Shown here in pieces: positions 51,301 through 63,932 of a stretch of 64,000 nucleotides of DNA. The translations under genes and the position numbers were made by a program. The stretch is from the NCBI GenBank assembly GCA_013397845.1, contig VZTG01002349.1, forward strand, positions 193,383 through 257,382. Direction: 5' to 3'. Numbering within the stretch: the first letter of the stretch is position 1; each line of letters starts with the position of its first letter. The notes under the pieces are model-generated. The model was given only the letters and a program-made list of their open reading frames with translations. It did not search any database and had not been told where the DNA came from. Origin of the DNA: Melanocharis versteri. Lineage: Eukaryota > Chordata > Aves > Passeriformes > Melanocharitidae.

Positions 51301-53532
51301 CTCGTCCTCAATCGCCTTACATCTTCACTTCACCGTTGCAGGCAGCCCATCCCGTCCCACATTGATTAATTATTGTTGTTATTACTGTTATGATTATTAC
51401 TATTATTATAAAGACTGCTAACAGTGGTAAAAATATAGCGCCTAGGCTGGCTTCTATCAGCATCTCCCTTTTTAGTGGAGTAAGGCCCCTGCTGAAACTT
51501 CTTCCTGTCTACAAAATATTATTCTGAACCCCTTCTTCCATCATGATCACAACTGACACTTTCCAAATACTCTAGTTCACCAGTCACTCCTTGGAAATGT
51601 CAGATGTGTCTTTTGTGAAGAGCTCCTCTTTTTAACAGCAGATTGTTATTTCAAGCAAATACTTGGTGGGTCTCCAGGTTTTGCCAGTGGGTCCTGGCAT
51701 CTTTGGGAAAAAATGGATGTTTATGAGCAGGGTGGAGGGGTGTACACCAGGCACGTAAAAAGCATACCTTGTGGTTTTAGTGCTGCATGAATTGTGACCA
51801 CTGAAGGTAGTGAGGTGCATTCCAGTCACTGTGACAAAGATAAAAGGCAAAGATTTGCCTTCCTAATTACTTATGGAAGCCTGGTGTTCCACTATGCAAT
51901 GCTGTCATGGATAGATTTCCTTTCAGAAATGTACTGCAATGTTAGCTGCCCCTCAAAACCTCCACTCAGTCATTTTTGCATAGTTTTTGCATGCATTTTT
52001 GAATAGTGACAATATTATTTATTTGTTTGTTGTTCAGGTGTGGCTGGAATGTAGGGCACTTGGGAGTGGTTCCCTGTGCTCCCCAGGTACATCATGTTGT
52101 ACTTCAGAGACTCCATGAAGCATGGACGCTTGTAGCTGCCCAAAAATGAGTGCTTCAGCCATGCTGGGTGAAACTTCACATGGGTACAAGTCCTCTCCCC
52201 CCTGCTCTTCTTTTTGGCTTTTCTCTCTTCCCTCCCTCTTCACTCTAGATTACACTCTGGTCAGTTTTAACATGTCATCTGCCAGGCATCTTTTAGCTAA
52301 CTGTTATCAGATGGCTTAGATAAATACTGCCTTGTCCTGGTCTTGGCTGCTCATTCTTACCCACAAACTACCTCCCCTGCTATGCTGAAATATTTTTTTT
52401 TTCCAAAAATTTGTCTGTTTTTTGACTGTGAGTCACCTCAGGCACCATGTACAGCCCATGGAGCCCAAAGCATCATTCAGCTTACCTGAAAGTATGGGGA
52501 CATCCTCACTTTTTAAACACCCTCACTATTTTTGACAGTCAGCACTGCTGAAGCAAACCAAGACAAAACCTCCCAGATATTAGGCATAAAAACTACTTCA
52601 GGAAAAGAGTTGCTCCAAGTCAACTCTCAGGAGGAAATCATCCCTGGTGGAGCTGGATTCAGAAGGGGAAAAGGACAAGAAAGCCTGTGATCCACAAATA
52701 ACTTTTACAGTTTTCTGCTTTTGCCACTCAGTGCTTTCCACTCAGCTGTAGCAGCACAGCACTAAAGAAACAATGACTATGCCTGCTAAAATAAAGCTAA
52801 TCCATGCACATGCTGGTCTGAGCTGACATGGGCTTGCAGCAGGTTTTAAAGGAGATCTGCTTAAAGCCTGCTAGCGGATGGCAGGTCATTTGCATGTCAG
52901 AGAACACTCCCGGTGGAAACAAGCAAGCATAAACACCTACCCTTTACAAGCCTGCTTTCATGCTCAGAGAAACCTGATGCTCAGCCATGTGGAGAAATCA
53001 CTTTTTTCCTCTCCACAGCAGAAAGTTCACCGAAATGGAAAGCAGCTCTTACAGCTGAGTGCTCCAACTGGAATTATTAAGTATTTTTAACAGCTAGCAA
53101 AATGATGCATTCACTTTATCTGTTATCATGTAAATACTCTGTATGAAATACACTAAACCATTTTTTGCCAGATTAGTTTGGCTTAGACACATACTATAAT
53201 AATTATGTTTAATGAAAATGTTAAGGTCTGAAACAGGATTTAAATATTATTTCCTATCACTTTAGTGCCTTTGTATAAAGGTGAATGTGATCCTTTATGT
53301 TTAAATTGTTTAAAGCATCCAGCTTAAACTGCATTACACAAGAACATCCGTGTTGCCATTAATAGCCTACGCTTAATTTGAAGTACAGAGGAAAAATAGT
53401 AATCAAAACCCGAATAATTTTCTACTTTAAACATGTCTCACTTATATTAAAAAAAATATTATTTATTTGCTAAGTTAAGAGAATCTTTAAAAAAAGGCAC
53501 TAAAAGCAGAATTTATAAAGCATACAGTTTAC
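45366..53532. other. Gene-free stretch
   Basis: No supportable gene. The minus-strand ORF at 46727-47377 is long but domain-free and is treated as chance. AT-rich blocks near 47500-47640 and 53090-53530 look like possible conserved noncoding DNA. A MEF2-consensus CTATTTTTAG occurs at 48678-48687. An ATT-rich patch lies at 51361-51412. Confidence 0.5.
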
Positions 53533-53585
53533 CTGAGCTGCCTCGAGGAGTCCCTCTACAGCACACGCTTGCTTGGGCTCATCCT
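53533..53585 (-). other. Candidate small exon (minus strand)
   Basis: The acceptor TATTAACTCTGTTTTAG precedes AGGATGAGCCC at 53585. The donor GCTCAG|GTAAAC lies at 53533/53532. The 53-base interval is open in one frame (reading DEPKQACAVEGLLEAAQ), which I do not recognise. The ATG inside it lies in a different frame that stops after eight codons. It sits next to an AT-rich, repeat-free block. It could be a distal noncoding FHL2 exon, a lncRNA exon, or chance. Confidence 0.25.
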
Positions 53586-55655
53586 CTAAAACAGAGTTAA
53601 TAGGGATTTAATAGGAAAACAGTGCCACACACTTACCAGAGTGGCAGCCATGGCTCTCTGTAAGGATGCCCTCCTTCTGCATCCTCGTCACTGCTGTCCC
53701 TGCTGTCCGACGGTGGTGGCCTCTTTCCCCACATAAGGCTCACCCGGCACCAAAGAGGTACCAAGTGGGTGGGAGGAAATATTTTCTGTTTGCAGGACAA
53801 GGGGGCCACTGTATTTTTAGTACCTGGATCCTTGCCTACCCCACTGCCCCTCCCTACCTTGGTTTTTGAGCCCGTGACCCAACAGTCCCAGGAAGAGACC
53901 AAAACCTGTTCTCAGCACTGAGAACTGTACATGCCCATGGCATGTTTCAGCCAATGGGCATTCACACACATTTAAATATTTTCTGGCCCAGGGTCTTAAG
54001 CACATCCTAAGACTTTAGGAATTGGTTCCAGGAAAATAAGTTTCATAATTTGGAAGGCACTGCCCAGCAAAACTCAGACATTAATTGTCTTTGAGCTATT
54101 GACACTCAGCTGGAGGACTCTCAAGTTAAAGTTCAGGGTGGTCTGAAAGATGAAGCTGGGAGGGAACCACTGAGTTGTTCACATTTGGTCACAGCTCTTT
54201 TCCTTTCAGACCAGAGGCAGGTGACTCTCCACAGTAAAGTTATGCTCCCAGCAGGAACTCTTCAGCCTAGCACCCTCTCACCTGTGGGCATGATTTAACA
54301 ACCCTCAGGCCTCCGCTGGAGGTTTTAGTGTTTTACTGGGGATTCTTGTCACTGTTCAGTACATCTTATTTTGAAAGAAATTAAACCACTTCTATCTATA
54401 TGCTTCGATGATTTGAAAATATGATTTTACATTATCTGAATGGTCGGTTAATACTGTGCAAGACTTCGTATCCTGGAAAAAAGTCTGCATTTTACACCAG
54501 CCACCAGCCCTGCCATGACTAGCTCCCCAGAGCTGTGAGACCATTCTATAAGCACACAGCAAGGTGATAAGTCTGGCTCTTGCAGCAGGAGCCACCCGCA
54601 CCCCTCTCTTCTGTAACCCTGTTAAGGCATGGCAGTGTGCCAGCAGGGAGCAAGCGTTACGGCTGGGGCCATCCCTGCCAGGTCTGCTGATGGCTGCGTC
54701 TGCCCTCACAATTCCTTCTCCTGTATTGATAAATGACCCTCCTCTGCTGGAGAAGATGGTTCTTGTTCCACCACCTTAAGTCTTCTATTAAGGGTGGCAC
54801 AGGAGAGCAGGAAACCTAAACTGTGTGAGCTGAGCGTGGGTTGCAATGGCCACAACAGTGATGGAGGAGTGCCTATTTCAGAAACAGGAGCCAAGCATGT
54901 CTAGCAGCCTATAAATAAACAACTTTGGGGCCCAGGCTGTCAGACACTCGAATGCGTCACAGAAATGCCTGTTACAGCTCTTCAGCACTTTGGAACTGAA
55001 GTTAGTAGCTACAGGCACATGATGGGGAGCCAGAGTGCAGAAGACCTGAGATTTATAGCAGGTCACGTATGATATTTGTAAATTATGATAGAGAAACGTC
55101 ACCCACACAGACAAATGAAAGAACTAGCAGGAGGTTACCTGTGTCCCACGTCTAACCTGTCAGGCTACATCTGTCTTATTCTGGGCCCACAGATACTGCC
55201 TCTTAAGGCAGTAGCTGTAACCTAGGCTACAGTAATCTGTCATACTCCAGCTGCCTCAGTTTCCCTGCTTTCTGCACCCAGAATGAAGCCCTGAGCACTC
55301 CCAGCAACCACCACATGCCTGAGGGATCATTTTCCAGGGCTATCAGATAAAGAAAAAGGGGTGGATTAAATTGTCACTAAAACAATTCAGCAAATGTGTG
55401 ATTGTGTCATTTGTCAGCTCAGTCTCACATGGAGATAAGCCCGAAGGTTAGATGGACTGCCAAAGCTGATTTCTCCAGGGTTGTGCCCTAGATGAAGCTG
55501 TTCTCTACATCATGGTCTCCCCTGCTAATGTGTGAAAAGATGTCTGGGTTAAGCAAGCACAGGTATGCAGGCCTCACACCTTCCCCTTGCAGGAAGACGT
55601 ACTGCCAGAGAGTGCTGCCTGAAAACTTGTATATCTTACTTGTGCAAGCTCAGAC
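53586..55655. other. Gene-free stretch
   Basis: Single-copy sequence of mixed composition. No coding gene, repeat family or RNA gene is recognised. Confidence 0.5.
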
Positions 55656-55770
55656 AGAATCACGAGATCATCAAGGCTGGAAGGGGTCCTCAAGATCAGC
55701 TAGTCCAAACATCAACCTCGCATCACTATGATCACTCCTAAACCATATCCTCAAGTGCCACACCTCCTGT
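55656..55770 (-). mobile_element. CR1 LINE 3'-end fragment
   Basis: The plus strand reads AGAATCACGAGATCATCAAG, GCTGGAAGGGGTCCTCAAGA, then CAGCTAGTCCAAACATCAAC and TAAACCATATCCTCAAGTGC. This is a diverged reverse complement of a CR1 3' region, truncated after about 115 bases. The element lies on the minus strand. Confidence 0.8.
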
Positions 55771-56178
55771 TTGGTGTATCTTGGCTTCAAAAAAAGGAAA
55801 GTTTTGAGGAATTTCTGCTGAAGTAATTATTTTGTCTTTTTCCAGTCTCCTAGATCCATTCCTCTGCTCACTGACAAATTAATTTCACTTCACAAAGCAG
55901 CACTTGTTGGTGGCAAATCCAGCTGATCTTTTCAGTGTGCTGTGTGTTTCCATGGATAACTCCCCATGGCTACTCTGCTGTCAGCAAAACCCACTCCATC
56001 TCTCCTCCTGCCCAGGCCCCCAGATGCTCACCTCTGCTACCACAACACAGGACAGAGCTGGCTCAGCTGAGTGGGTACAGCTCTTCCTGGGTCTGTACTG
56101 AGACAACTGAGCCACCTCAAAATACTCTTTAAAAAATAATAATATAACCCAGTTTGTTCCCCTGCTTGGTTCCCCCCC

Positions 56179-56231
56179 TAAAAAAATATAGCAGCACATG
56201 GGAATATGACATTGGAAACTGCTGGTGAGTG
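56179..56231. repeat. Short direct duplication, copy A (probable assembly artefact)
   Basis: The block from TAAAAAAATATAGCAGCAC to GCTGGTGAGTG is repeated right after the N at 56232. Copy A lacks the AGTAAAA-like insert seen in copy B and differs by one base (GGGAATATG versus GGGAACATG). Confidence 0.8.
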
Positions 56232-56232
56232 N
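56232..56232. other. Assembly gap marker (single N)
   Basis: One ambiguous base lies exactly between the two copies of the short block. Confidence 0.95.
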
Positions 56233-56291
56233 TAAAAAATATAGCAGCACAAGTAAAATGGGAACATGACATTGGAAACTGCTGGTGAGTG
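56233..56291. repeat. Short direct duplication, copy B (probable assembly artefact)
   Basis: This is a 59-base near-copy of 56179-56231 that carries a small insertion after GCAGCAC. With the N between them, the pair reads as two contig ends covering the same bases. Confidence 0.8.
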
Positions 56292-57728
56292 TGGGAAGGT
56301 TGGCAGAGGATCTTCTAGCTGGAGTCACCATAGAAAGAAAATCTGTGGTATCACAGAAAGCTTCCTGCACCATGGGAAGCTGTCATGGTCAGAAGATTTC
56401 AGGCTAAGTCTCTGTGTTTCCAACCATCTGCTTCCAGGAGATCAGGAAAAAAACCAGTACAGGAATTAACAGAGGTGGCCAGAGAGCATGGTGCATACCT
56501 GTGGGCTTTTCCACAAAAAGACCTTCTTGTCTAACACCACACAGAATCCACAACTTACACTATAGAGCAGCATTATTATATTTGGTGTGGGAAGGTGGAT
56601 AAATGACTCAAATAAACAGGACAGCTCAACAGAAGCCTTCTGCTACATTTGGGGTATAAAATGATACTTACTTCACATTTTTTCTCTGGACAAGAGGGCA
56701 TGAAATCTGCCTGAGAGACCCAAGTAACAAGAAGAGTTCAGTCTCATGATTAAGGGAAACAAAGTACTGGGACCAGTTTGTGAATGGGGAGCAGTACTAT
56801 TTTGAGCACAGTTTCGGAGAGGGCTTGTTCAATGCCAAGGTTTAGGAATGATACTCCCCAACTTGGTGCCCCCACCAAGATCCTCTCAAACCACTGCCCT
56901 TGCTTGATCCCGCTTTCCCTCCTGCTTCCCACTGTGGTGGGATGGAATTGAGAATTAGAGGCACAAAAAATTTACTGGAAACAGCAATGAGATAAGAAAA
57001 TAAACACCAACAGTATTAATAACAAAATTGTACAAAAAGAGACAACAATTCACATGTAAAAGTGCTCACCAGGGAGACTGTGACAATAAAAAATACCAAA
57101 GGAAAAAAATACCGGAGTTTTTCCTCTTTTCCTCATTATTTTAACAGAGGCATATAGCAGGAGACATTTTTTTAATAAATGCAAACCACAGGGTAATTAC
57201 AGACTGTTGTGAGCTGATTATTGAAAGATGCCTCTACCTCTATAAATGAACATTAGTTATCACTTAAAAATCTCCATGTTAGCCAATTAATTAATTCCAA
57301 TACTCCTTATTTATTCCTTTGATAGCTCATGCCTTCATACACCAGCAGTGGAGAGGGTTGCATTGATGTGAAACACCTTTGTGCCATCCAGGACTTCTGG
57401 CATCAGTGGGTTGCTACCCCTTTTCACGTCCTGACAAGTTCAATTTAGGGAAGTACACCACTTTGGACCCAGACTATTATTCTGCTTGCCATCATGGTCT
57501 CTGAACAGCTGGCTATTACTTATTCTTGTGGTCGAGTCCTTAGAACCCCTAAAAAAGGTCAAAAAGTCAAGACCTCTGGTTGCTAAACATAAAACAAAAG
57601 ATGAGTCCAGAACAGTGAATGTTCTCCTGAAGTGCCTGCAACCCCATTCGGAAGAGCAGGAGAGTAAAGTGGTCTCTTTTCACTGCATCCGTCCTGGAGA
57701 CAGGCTCTGCTGTGTTATTCCCCCATAC

Positions 57729-57960
57729 CTTGTAGCAAGCAGGAGACACTTTGGCCCCTGAAACGCCTCCCGACTACTGCTGCGGAGCTCGGGGCTGCTC
57801 CTGCAGAGCCAACCTTTGCCGTCCCTCGCCGGGAGCTGAGTTTCTGAGAGCACTCTCTGCTGCCTATCAGCCCCACTTCAGAGGTGATGACTTGCTGTTG
57901 ATAGCCCTCTTCAAGTGAGCCAAACACACCAGGAGGAGCCGTGTGAAGCTTTGACATAGA
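57729..57960 (-). promoter_or_regulatory. Candidate distal promoter / alternative first exon
   Basis: A GC- and CpG-richer block (57755-57840, with CGGAGCTCGG and CCGGGAGCTG-like strings) stands out from AT-rich surroundings. On the minus strand it ends in a good donor, CTACAAG|GTATGG, at 57729/57728. One minus-strand frame is open for about 80 codons but resembles nothing I know. Mammalian FHL2 has distal alternative 5' exons tens of kilobases upstream, so this could be an avian equivalent, or the edge of an unrelated transcript. Confidence 0.25.
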
Positions 57961-60900
57961 TTAAGGCAGGTAGTGGTTATCCACCATCATGTGTCTGTCA
58001 TTAGCTATTAACTAAACTAAGTAAAAGATAAACATTAGCTTTAGGAACTATTTCCAGGTATTAAGGGTTTGCCCTCACTGTGTATCCATACCGTAACACC
58101 TGCCGAAAGCAAGTTAAGTAGCTCTTAAATTCCTTGGCGATGTTTCACACAGTATTTGCTCTTAATTTTAGAAATGTCATCCTGCTTTTGGAATGGCTGA
58201 AACTTTATGTCATGTTCAATTTTTAGCAACCTGCCTACTGTCAGTCTACACCAATGACAGCAACTAAATCTGTCTGGGAGTCTGAAGAGGATTTCCAGGA
58301 AAACCCTTGGTAGGATGATACAGTGCATTATTTGAGTTGGTGCTGGCCTATCTTCTTGGCTCTGAGGCCAAATGCATATTTTGGCTGATATGGGGCTTCC
58401 CCCACAGCCACTGCTTCTCACCCCTTCTGCAGCGAGTGATGGCTCCTGTCAGTCCCTAGGCTGTGGGACCCTGTTGGGAACAGGCTGGACACGTGCGTGC
58501 CCACATGAGCACCTGCCAGCCCAGCTGCCTGTTACTGCAATCCTCACATCCTCTGATCCATCCAGCCCCCAAACACAGGTGTGCCCATGGAAGCAGAGAC
58601 TCATCCAGGACATGTGGGTGGCAGTGCTAGCACCACATGGACTTGCTTAGCTGCCTGGATCTCACTCAGCTCTCAGTCAATGTGTCTCTGTTCATCCACA
58701 CCAGGAGTTAGAGGGCGGCTGGGGCGCTTTTGCGGGTGAACCATCACCACATGATCCATCTGCTTGCCTCCAGCCATGGAGGTGTATTCCTAGTCAGAAC
58801 TCAGCCAAGGGCCTGGCTTTCTGCTGCTATGTCAGTGGGCTCTGGCTCCCTTCTGGTAACACAGGCCACTATTCTAAAGTCTAAAAGTCAAGCATCTCTT
58901 TGTGCTATGTTGTTCTTCTTCGCTGAGACATCAATATCAAAGTCAGAGAGGGAGGAGATGGACTTTGGCCCAAAAAGCAGGAATGTCTCCTGTTGTCTGC
59001 TATTTGACAGCAGTCTCAGGCAGTGTTAGTTGAGTTTAGTCTGTATTTTTGATACAGAAATTCTTGGAAAATTCCAAAATTGCAAAATTTGCAGAAAGCT
59101 TTCTATGGAAAGGAAATAGTTGCTGGTTAAAAATGATGGTTGATATTCAAATAAAAGCTAAGTTTTTCAGGATAATGCCATTGCCTTAAACCTGAGTAAA
59201 CCTGACAGAGGATACAATAAGATATATTTTAACTGGTGATGCCTGTCATCACAAAACTCATCCTAGTGATGCCTCAAAGGAAAAATTCATCTGTGTCTTC
59301 CTTATTCTCTACTCTCATGTCCATTCCCTACTAATTACTAAATGTTCCTAGAAATCTGAAGAGAAAAACATTAAAGAATAATTTTATTATTTAGACACTG
59401 TGCTCTTCTCTATTCCTTTGCAATCCCCATGCCTTATTTCAGCATGTACAGTCAGTTGTTTAATATGTTTAGCAAATAGAAAGAAAATATTTCTAACATT
59501 GAACCTAGTAGAGATTTTAATATCTATTATCTTGGCAGAGTCAAGATACCAGATTTTGTAAGATACTGGGTTTTGAAACAGCTGTGCTCTGAAGATCCTT
59601 GGGTCCTGGGTGTGAAACAAGTGAAGCTATAGCTTTCATCTCAGAGGGGTTTAGCAAAATTATGTTCAGAGTTTTTTCTCAGCCTCTCACCTCAGAGACT
59701 TTTCTTCTATATTCATTCAAAAAAAATTTAAGCTGCCACCTAAACTAGCACTGTATCTTTGGGGATCTCCTGTCTAAGGCTCGCCAGATGAAGCAGTGCT
59801 TGCTCAAATCTAGCAAAGGTTCAGCAGTAGCCACGAAACATTTTGCAGTGCAGGTTCTGCCTTAGAAGTGGAGTGAACTTGCAGCTTTGGGGGTTCATCG
59901 CTGCTAAGGCCCATGCATCTTCTCTGCCTCTTTTCCAGTGGTGCCATGGGAAGCAATACAGCTGGAAGAATTTTGAAAATCAGAATAGTATTTATTGTTT
60001 CACTTGATAAGTACGTGAGCCTTTGATCTAATGTATCTGTGCCTGCTGCAATGCATTGTATCTAACCACCACTGTTTTCCTAGCTTTGCCTAGACACTCC
60101 CATCTGAAACAATTCCTTTTTAGAGTGTCTCCTTCCTTTGTGCCAGGCACTTTGCCATCCACCTGAGCAGATGGAAATATGCATGCCTCTAACAAATGTG
60201 ACCTTGTTAAGCTGCTCATCCTTCATGTCTGAGTGAGAGAGAGATGTAAAATGTTACACCCACTACCTTCCAGAGGGCAAGAAGCCTCCAACGACGTGCG
60301 TTTGCCGTGCTGTGAGGTGTCTCCTGGTAACGCTGCCTTGATATGATCAACATTGCAGCTACTGCTTCTCAGCCTCTCAGCGTTGTTATAAAGCATATGC
60401 TTGCTGCACACCAACGCCTGCTCCCTCTCCACCTCCTGGAAAACACACCTGGGGGCTAAATGTGGGGTGCCGTGAAGGAGCCATGCCACAGCAGTAGCTG
60501 TCCTTTTGGCAGTCATTGAAAAGGCAACGTGAGAGATAAGCACAAAAATAGAAAGGTAATGTGTGAATGGAAAAAGAGGATAAATGGAGGTTTGTAAATA
60601 GCTTTGCTCAGTGACTTGATCTCAAAAGAAAGTTCTGAAAAATGACTGCAACTGCTGCAGCATAACTGGGGTTTGTCTCACTTCATACAAGATACAAGAA
60701 AGTTGTAAGTCTAAAGTCTGTGAGCATGACCAAAGAAGTAGAACATGAACCTCAAGAGAGTAATTCATCTGACCTCTCTTAGGTGCTTAATTGTCCTCTG
60801 GAGCAGCCTATTCCTTCCTAGAAAAATAAATTCTATTATTCTCAGCCCTTGAGGGCTCCAGGCAGTTGCTCACAGGGAGCTGTTTCAAGCTACTGGATAT

Positions 60901-63388
60901 ACCCTGGGGTCTCTGAGACACCTGCATGGGGCAGGAGCCGGGACACAGGAGCTGGAGGTGGCCTGTGCTGCTGTGGCTGCCTGAAGGACCCCAGGGCACC
61001 ATAAAGTGCATGAGCAAGCTGTGGGCACTGGAATGAACTCCCTAACCTTCAGGTTCTTACATCAGGGCTGGTGAATCTTCACACGAATAAAATACCGCCA
61101 ATAACCACACTCAGCCCATTGTCTTAATAAGGATAAAAAGTGTGCCTGTTATAACGCCGCGAACTTCAGGCAACCAAGCCCCACCCCGGTTCCTCTGCCA
61201 AAGTGCTCTATAGAATGTGAGGTCCAAGGACTGCTCCCAGTGTGAATCACTACTGAGGGCCACATTTCAGCACCTTACAAGTTACCTTCTTGCTTTAAGC
61301 ATTGTCCTAGTAGCAGAAGAGTCTTGAAAAGTGGCAGGGAAATCCAGGGGAAGGGCTGCAGAGATGTGAGGTTGGGGAGTGGGGAGGGTTGACAGTGAGC
61401 AAGGAAAGGGTTGCAAGGACCTCTGGTCCATCCTAAGCCTTCTCTCCCCTCTTCCACACCTCTTTTTAGCTTTCACACTCTCTTCATCTACTACTGGCAT
61501 TTCTTTCCCAGTTTTGTAGCTGCTGAATTCAAGGGAAGGAAGAATATACAATTAGAATATATAAATAGAATATACCATTAGAATATACCATGAGGGATAA
61601 ATTGGAATTTTTGTCTCTGTATTCATGTAAGATGCATCTGGCACTACAATAGTTTGAAAATTAATAAATCTAGGCCCTTTCAGCATATTTAAGACTGTTG
61701 AAGCCTGAAGCAATTGGCAACAGAATGACTTGGCTTTCATTATTCACCCTTTGTCTTTGGTGGCAGGATCCCACTGATGCAGTGAGGTAAGGAGCAAGCT
61801 ACCAAAAACCTCATGTCTGTTTTTCAGACAGGGCAGTGTGGGTGCATGATAGCAGCTCTTAGGAAGTATTAGCTCACTGAGCAGTTGTTAGCAATAGACA
61901 AGAAAAGTCTTAGCAGAGAGACAGCCTAAAAATCAGAAACAAGTTCGCACTTGGGACAACTTAAAAGCAGCTACTGATACCCAATATCTCTCCTTTGTTG
62001 GGGGTGGCGAGGTGCCTGCCAGCCGAGTGTGTGTTCTCTCCTTTTAGGGTGTAAGTCCGTGCTGTCGGCAAATTGTTTTCATGATTGGTAAACCAGCCAA
62101 CTTGTGACCTATTAGCTGCTGACAAGTGAAGAGGGTGCTCTTCTATCCTTGGTGCAATAATCAAAAAATAATAGGCCAGATTATCAAATGTGATCTGGCG
62201 CATCTGTGGTGTTCAGGAGATGAAAAGGAGCTGGCAAATGTGCAGCTGCAAATGACCAGCTAAAAATGCCTCTCCTTGTTGCCCCAACTCACAAGAAGAC
62301 CGAAAATTGAGAAGAAGCAGGTGGAGATGCTCCCCACGCAGAGCTAAGCTTAACCCAGGTGCCTGCATCAGTGTAAGTGAGGTGTCTTAGCCCACAGGTG
62401 CCGACTGTTGGGAAAACACAACTGGACTCATCCTGGTAGCTCTCATTCTCTAGATCAACCTACAGTAGACTAAGTCAACCAAGTAACTCTGACCACAGCT
62501 TTCTGCCAGGCAGCATTTCTTGGGGTAATCCATGGAGGTACAGTCATGTGTCTGAAGAAGGGCGGAGAGACACTATCAGCAGCTCCTGAGTAATGTTTCA
62601 GCAGTGAAAAAGAAAGAGAAGAGACTCTTTTCCCACTGCCCTTGACCCACAAGATATTTATAAACTGCTGCTTTTCCTTCCTTCCCTCTTGAAAACACCT
62701 CTCTTAAAAAGGGCATGAGATTTCTGTCCTCCTCAGCTGCTCTCCCCACAGACGAGTGAGGAAAGGCAGTCTTAGAGTGGGAGGTATCTCCAGGCTTCAC
62801 TGGAAAAAAACAGAAGAAAAAAACTTCTTTTCTGGCAAGGAAAATGTTGGCAGTGTTAATCACTGCCAGTGCCAAGTGTTAAGAAAAAGACAAACAATGA
62901 GGCAGATTTCAACAAACATAAGATTAAAAGCAGTGCCTCTGGCTTGTGTTAATGGCCTCTGGATACTCGAGCTTGTGGTGTTAAGGAGAGGTTGCATATG
63001 AGTGGGAAGGGAAAGATCAGATGTTACCCTTACAGGTTTGCTTTATCTATCACAAGTCTTCAAGGTGCCTTTTTAAAAAATGAAATCTGGGATTCTTACT
63101 CAGCCCTGTGTTTTCAGAATGTGATGCTTGATGTAAAAGATCAAATCATTGAACAAAACAACAAATGGTCATCACGTGCAACACATTGTGGCCTTTTTCT
63201 CTTAAACACACCGATATTTCTGATTAAAGCATCATACAATAATCCTCTACCACAACTAAGACCTGGGAGAAACATGCAGTAAATGTCTTAATTTTAGATC
63301 TTGTGGCTGTGTAGACTCTTGTTTTCTCTGATCAGATACTGGGAAACACCACAAACTACAGGACCAATATACTCATTGTTTAAATTAG
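57961..63388. other. Gene-free stretch
   Basis: No gene is recognised. It includes a small TAGAATATACCA-type tandem at about 61551-61592 and AT-rich patches around 59040-59120 and 59340-59580. Confidence 0.5.
61551..61592 (+). repeat. Short tandem repeat (TAGAATATACCA-like)
   Basis: Three to four imperfect 12-17 base units built on TTAGAATATA(CCA) lie in a row. The array is too short to be informative. Confidence 0.6.
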
Positions 63389-63932
63389 TGTCTTGGTTCC
63401 ATCAGGACAGGGCTAATTTTTGCAGCTGCTGGGAGGAGCCATGGCCAGGAGCTGGAGGTTGTTCTATGCCACCTCATCACTGCCAGGTGAGGGGAGAAGA
63501 GACTTTCTCTTCCAGGGAGAAAGGACTTTCTCTTCCAAGCAGAAGGGCTTCCTTCTGGCCAAGCCAGCAGGGCAGAGGGAGCGGTGGGGTAATTGTGGCT
63601 CCGAGTTGGAGGGGCAGTGGGGGTGGCATGGCGGAAGGGGCAGTGGGGTATTGTCCACTGTCAGGGGTTTCTGTGGTGAGCAATAATGTTGTTTTCTTGT
63701 ACCCTCTGTCATCAGTATTGCTGCTCTTACTGTTCATTTTCCTACCTCATTGCTGTTTCCAGTAAATTGTTCTTATCTAAACCTGTGATCTTTATTTTTT
63801 ATGCTTCCAATTTTCCTCTCCAGCCCATTGCAGGGGAAGAGGGAGAGGGACAAGGAGTAGCAAGGAGCAGTGTGGTTTGGAGAGTCTCAGTGGGAACACT
63901 AAATTGGGGAGTACCATTCCTAGACCACAACA
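63389..63932 (+). mobile_element. Solo LTR of avian ERVL type
   Basis: The element starts TGTCTTGGTTCC and ends CCTAGACCACAACA, giving TG...CA termini. Inside, ATCAGGACAGGGCTAATTTT near the start, then TTGTTCTTATCTAAACCTGT and CCAATTTTCCTCTCCAGCCC near the end, match the layout of LTRs I know from avian ERVL elements. Flanking pentamers ATTAG (63384-63388) and ATAAG (63933-63937) differ at one base and may be a decayed target-site duplication. No internal gag/pol follows, so it is a solo LTR left by recombination. Annotation is by eye; the family name needs a library match. Confidence 0.75.

Larger units (their letters stand above)
55771..57728. other. Gene-free stretch with a second assembly gap
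   Basis: No gene is seen. It holds the N and short duplication at 56179-56291 and an AT-rich block at about 57000-57330 with TTAATTAATT-type motifs. Confidence 0.5.
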
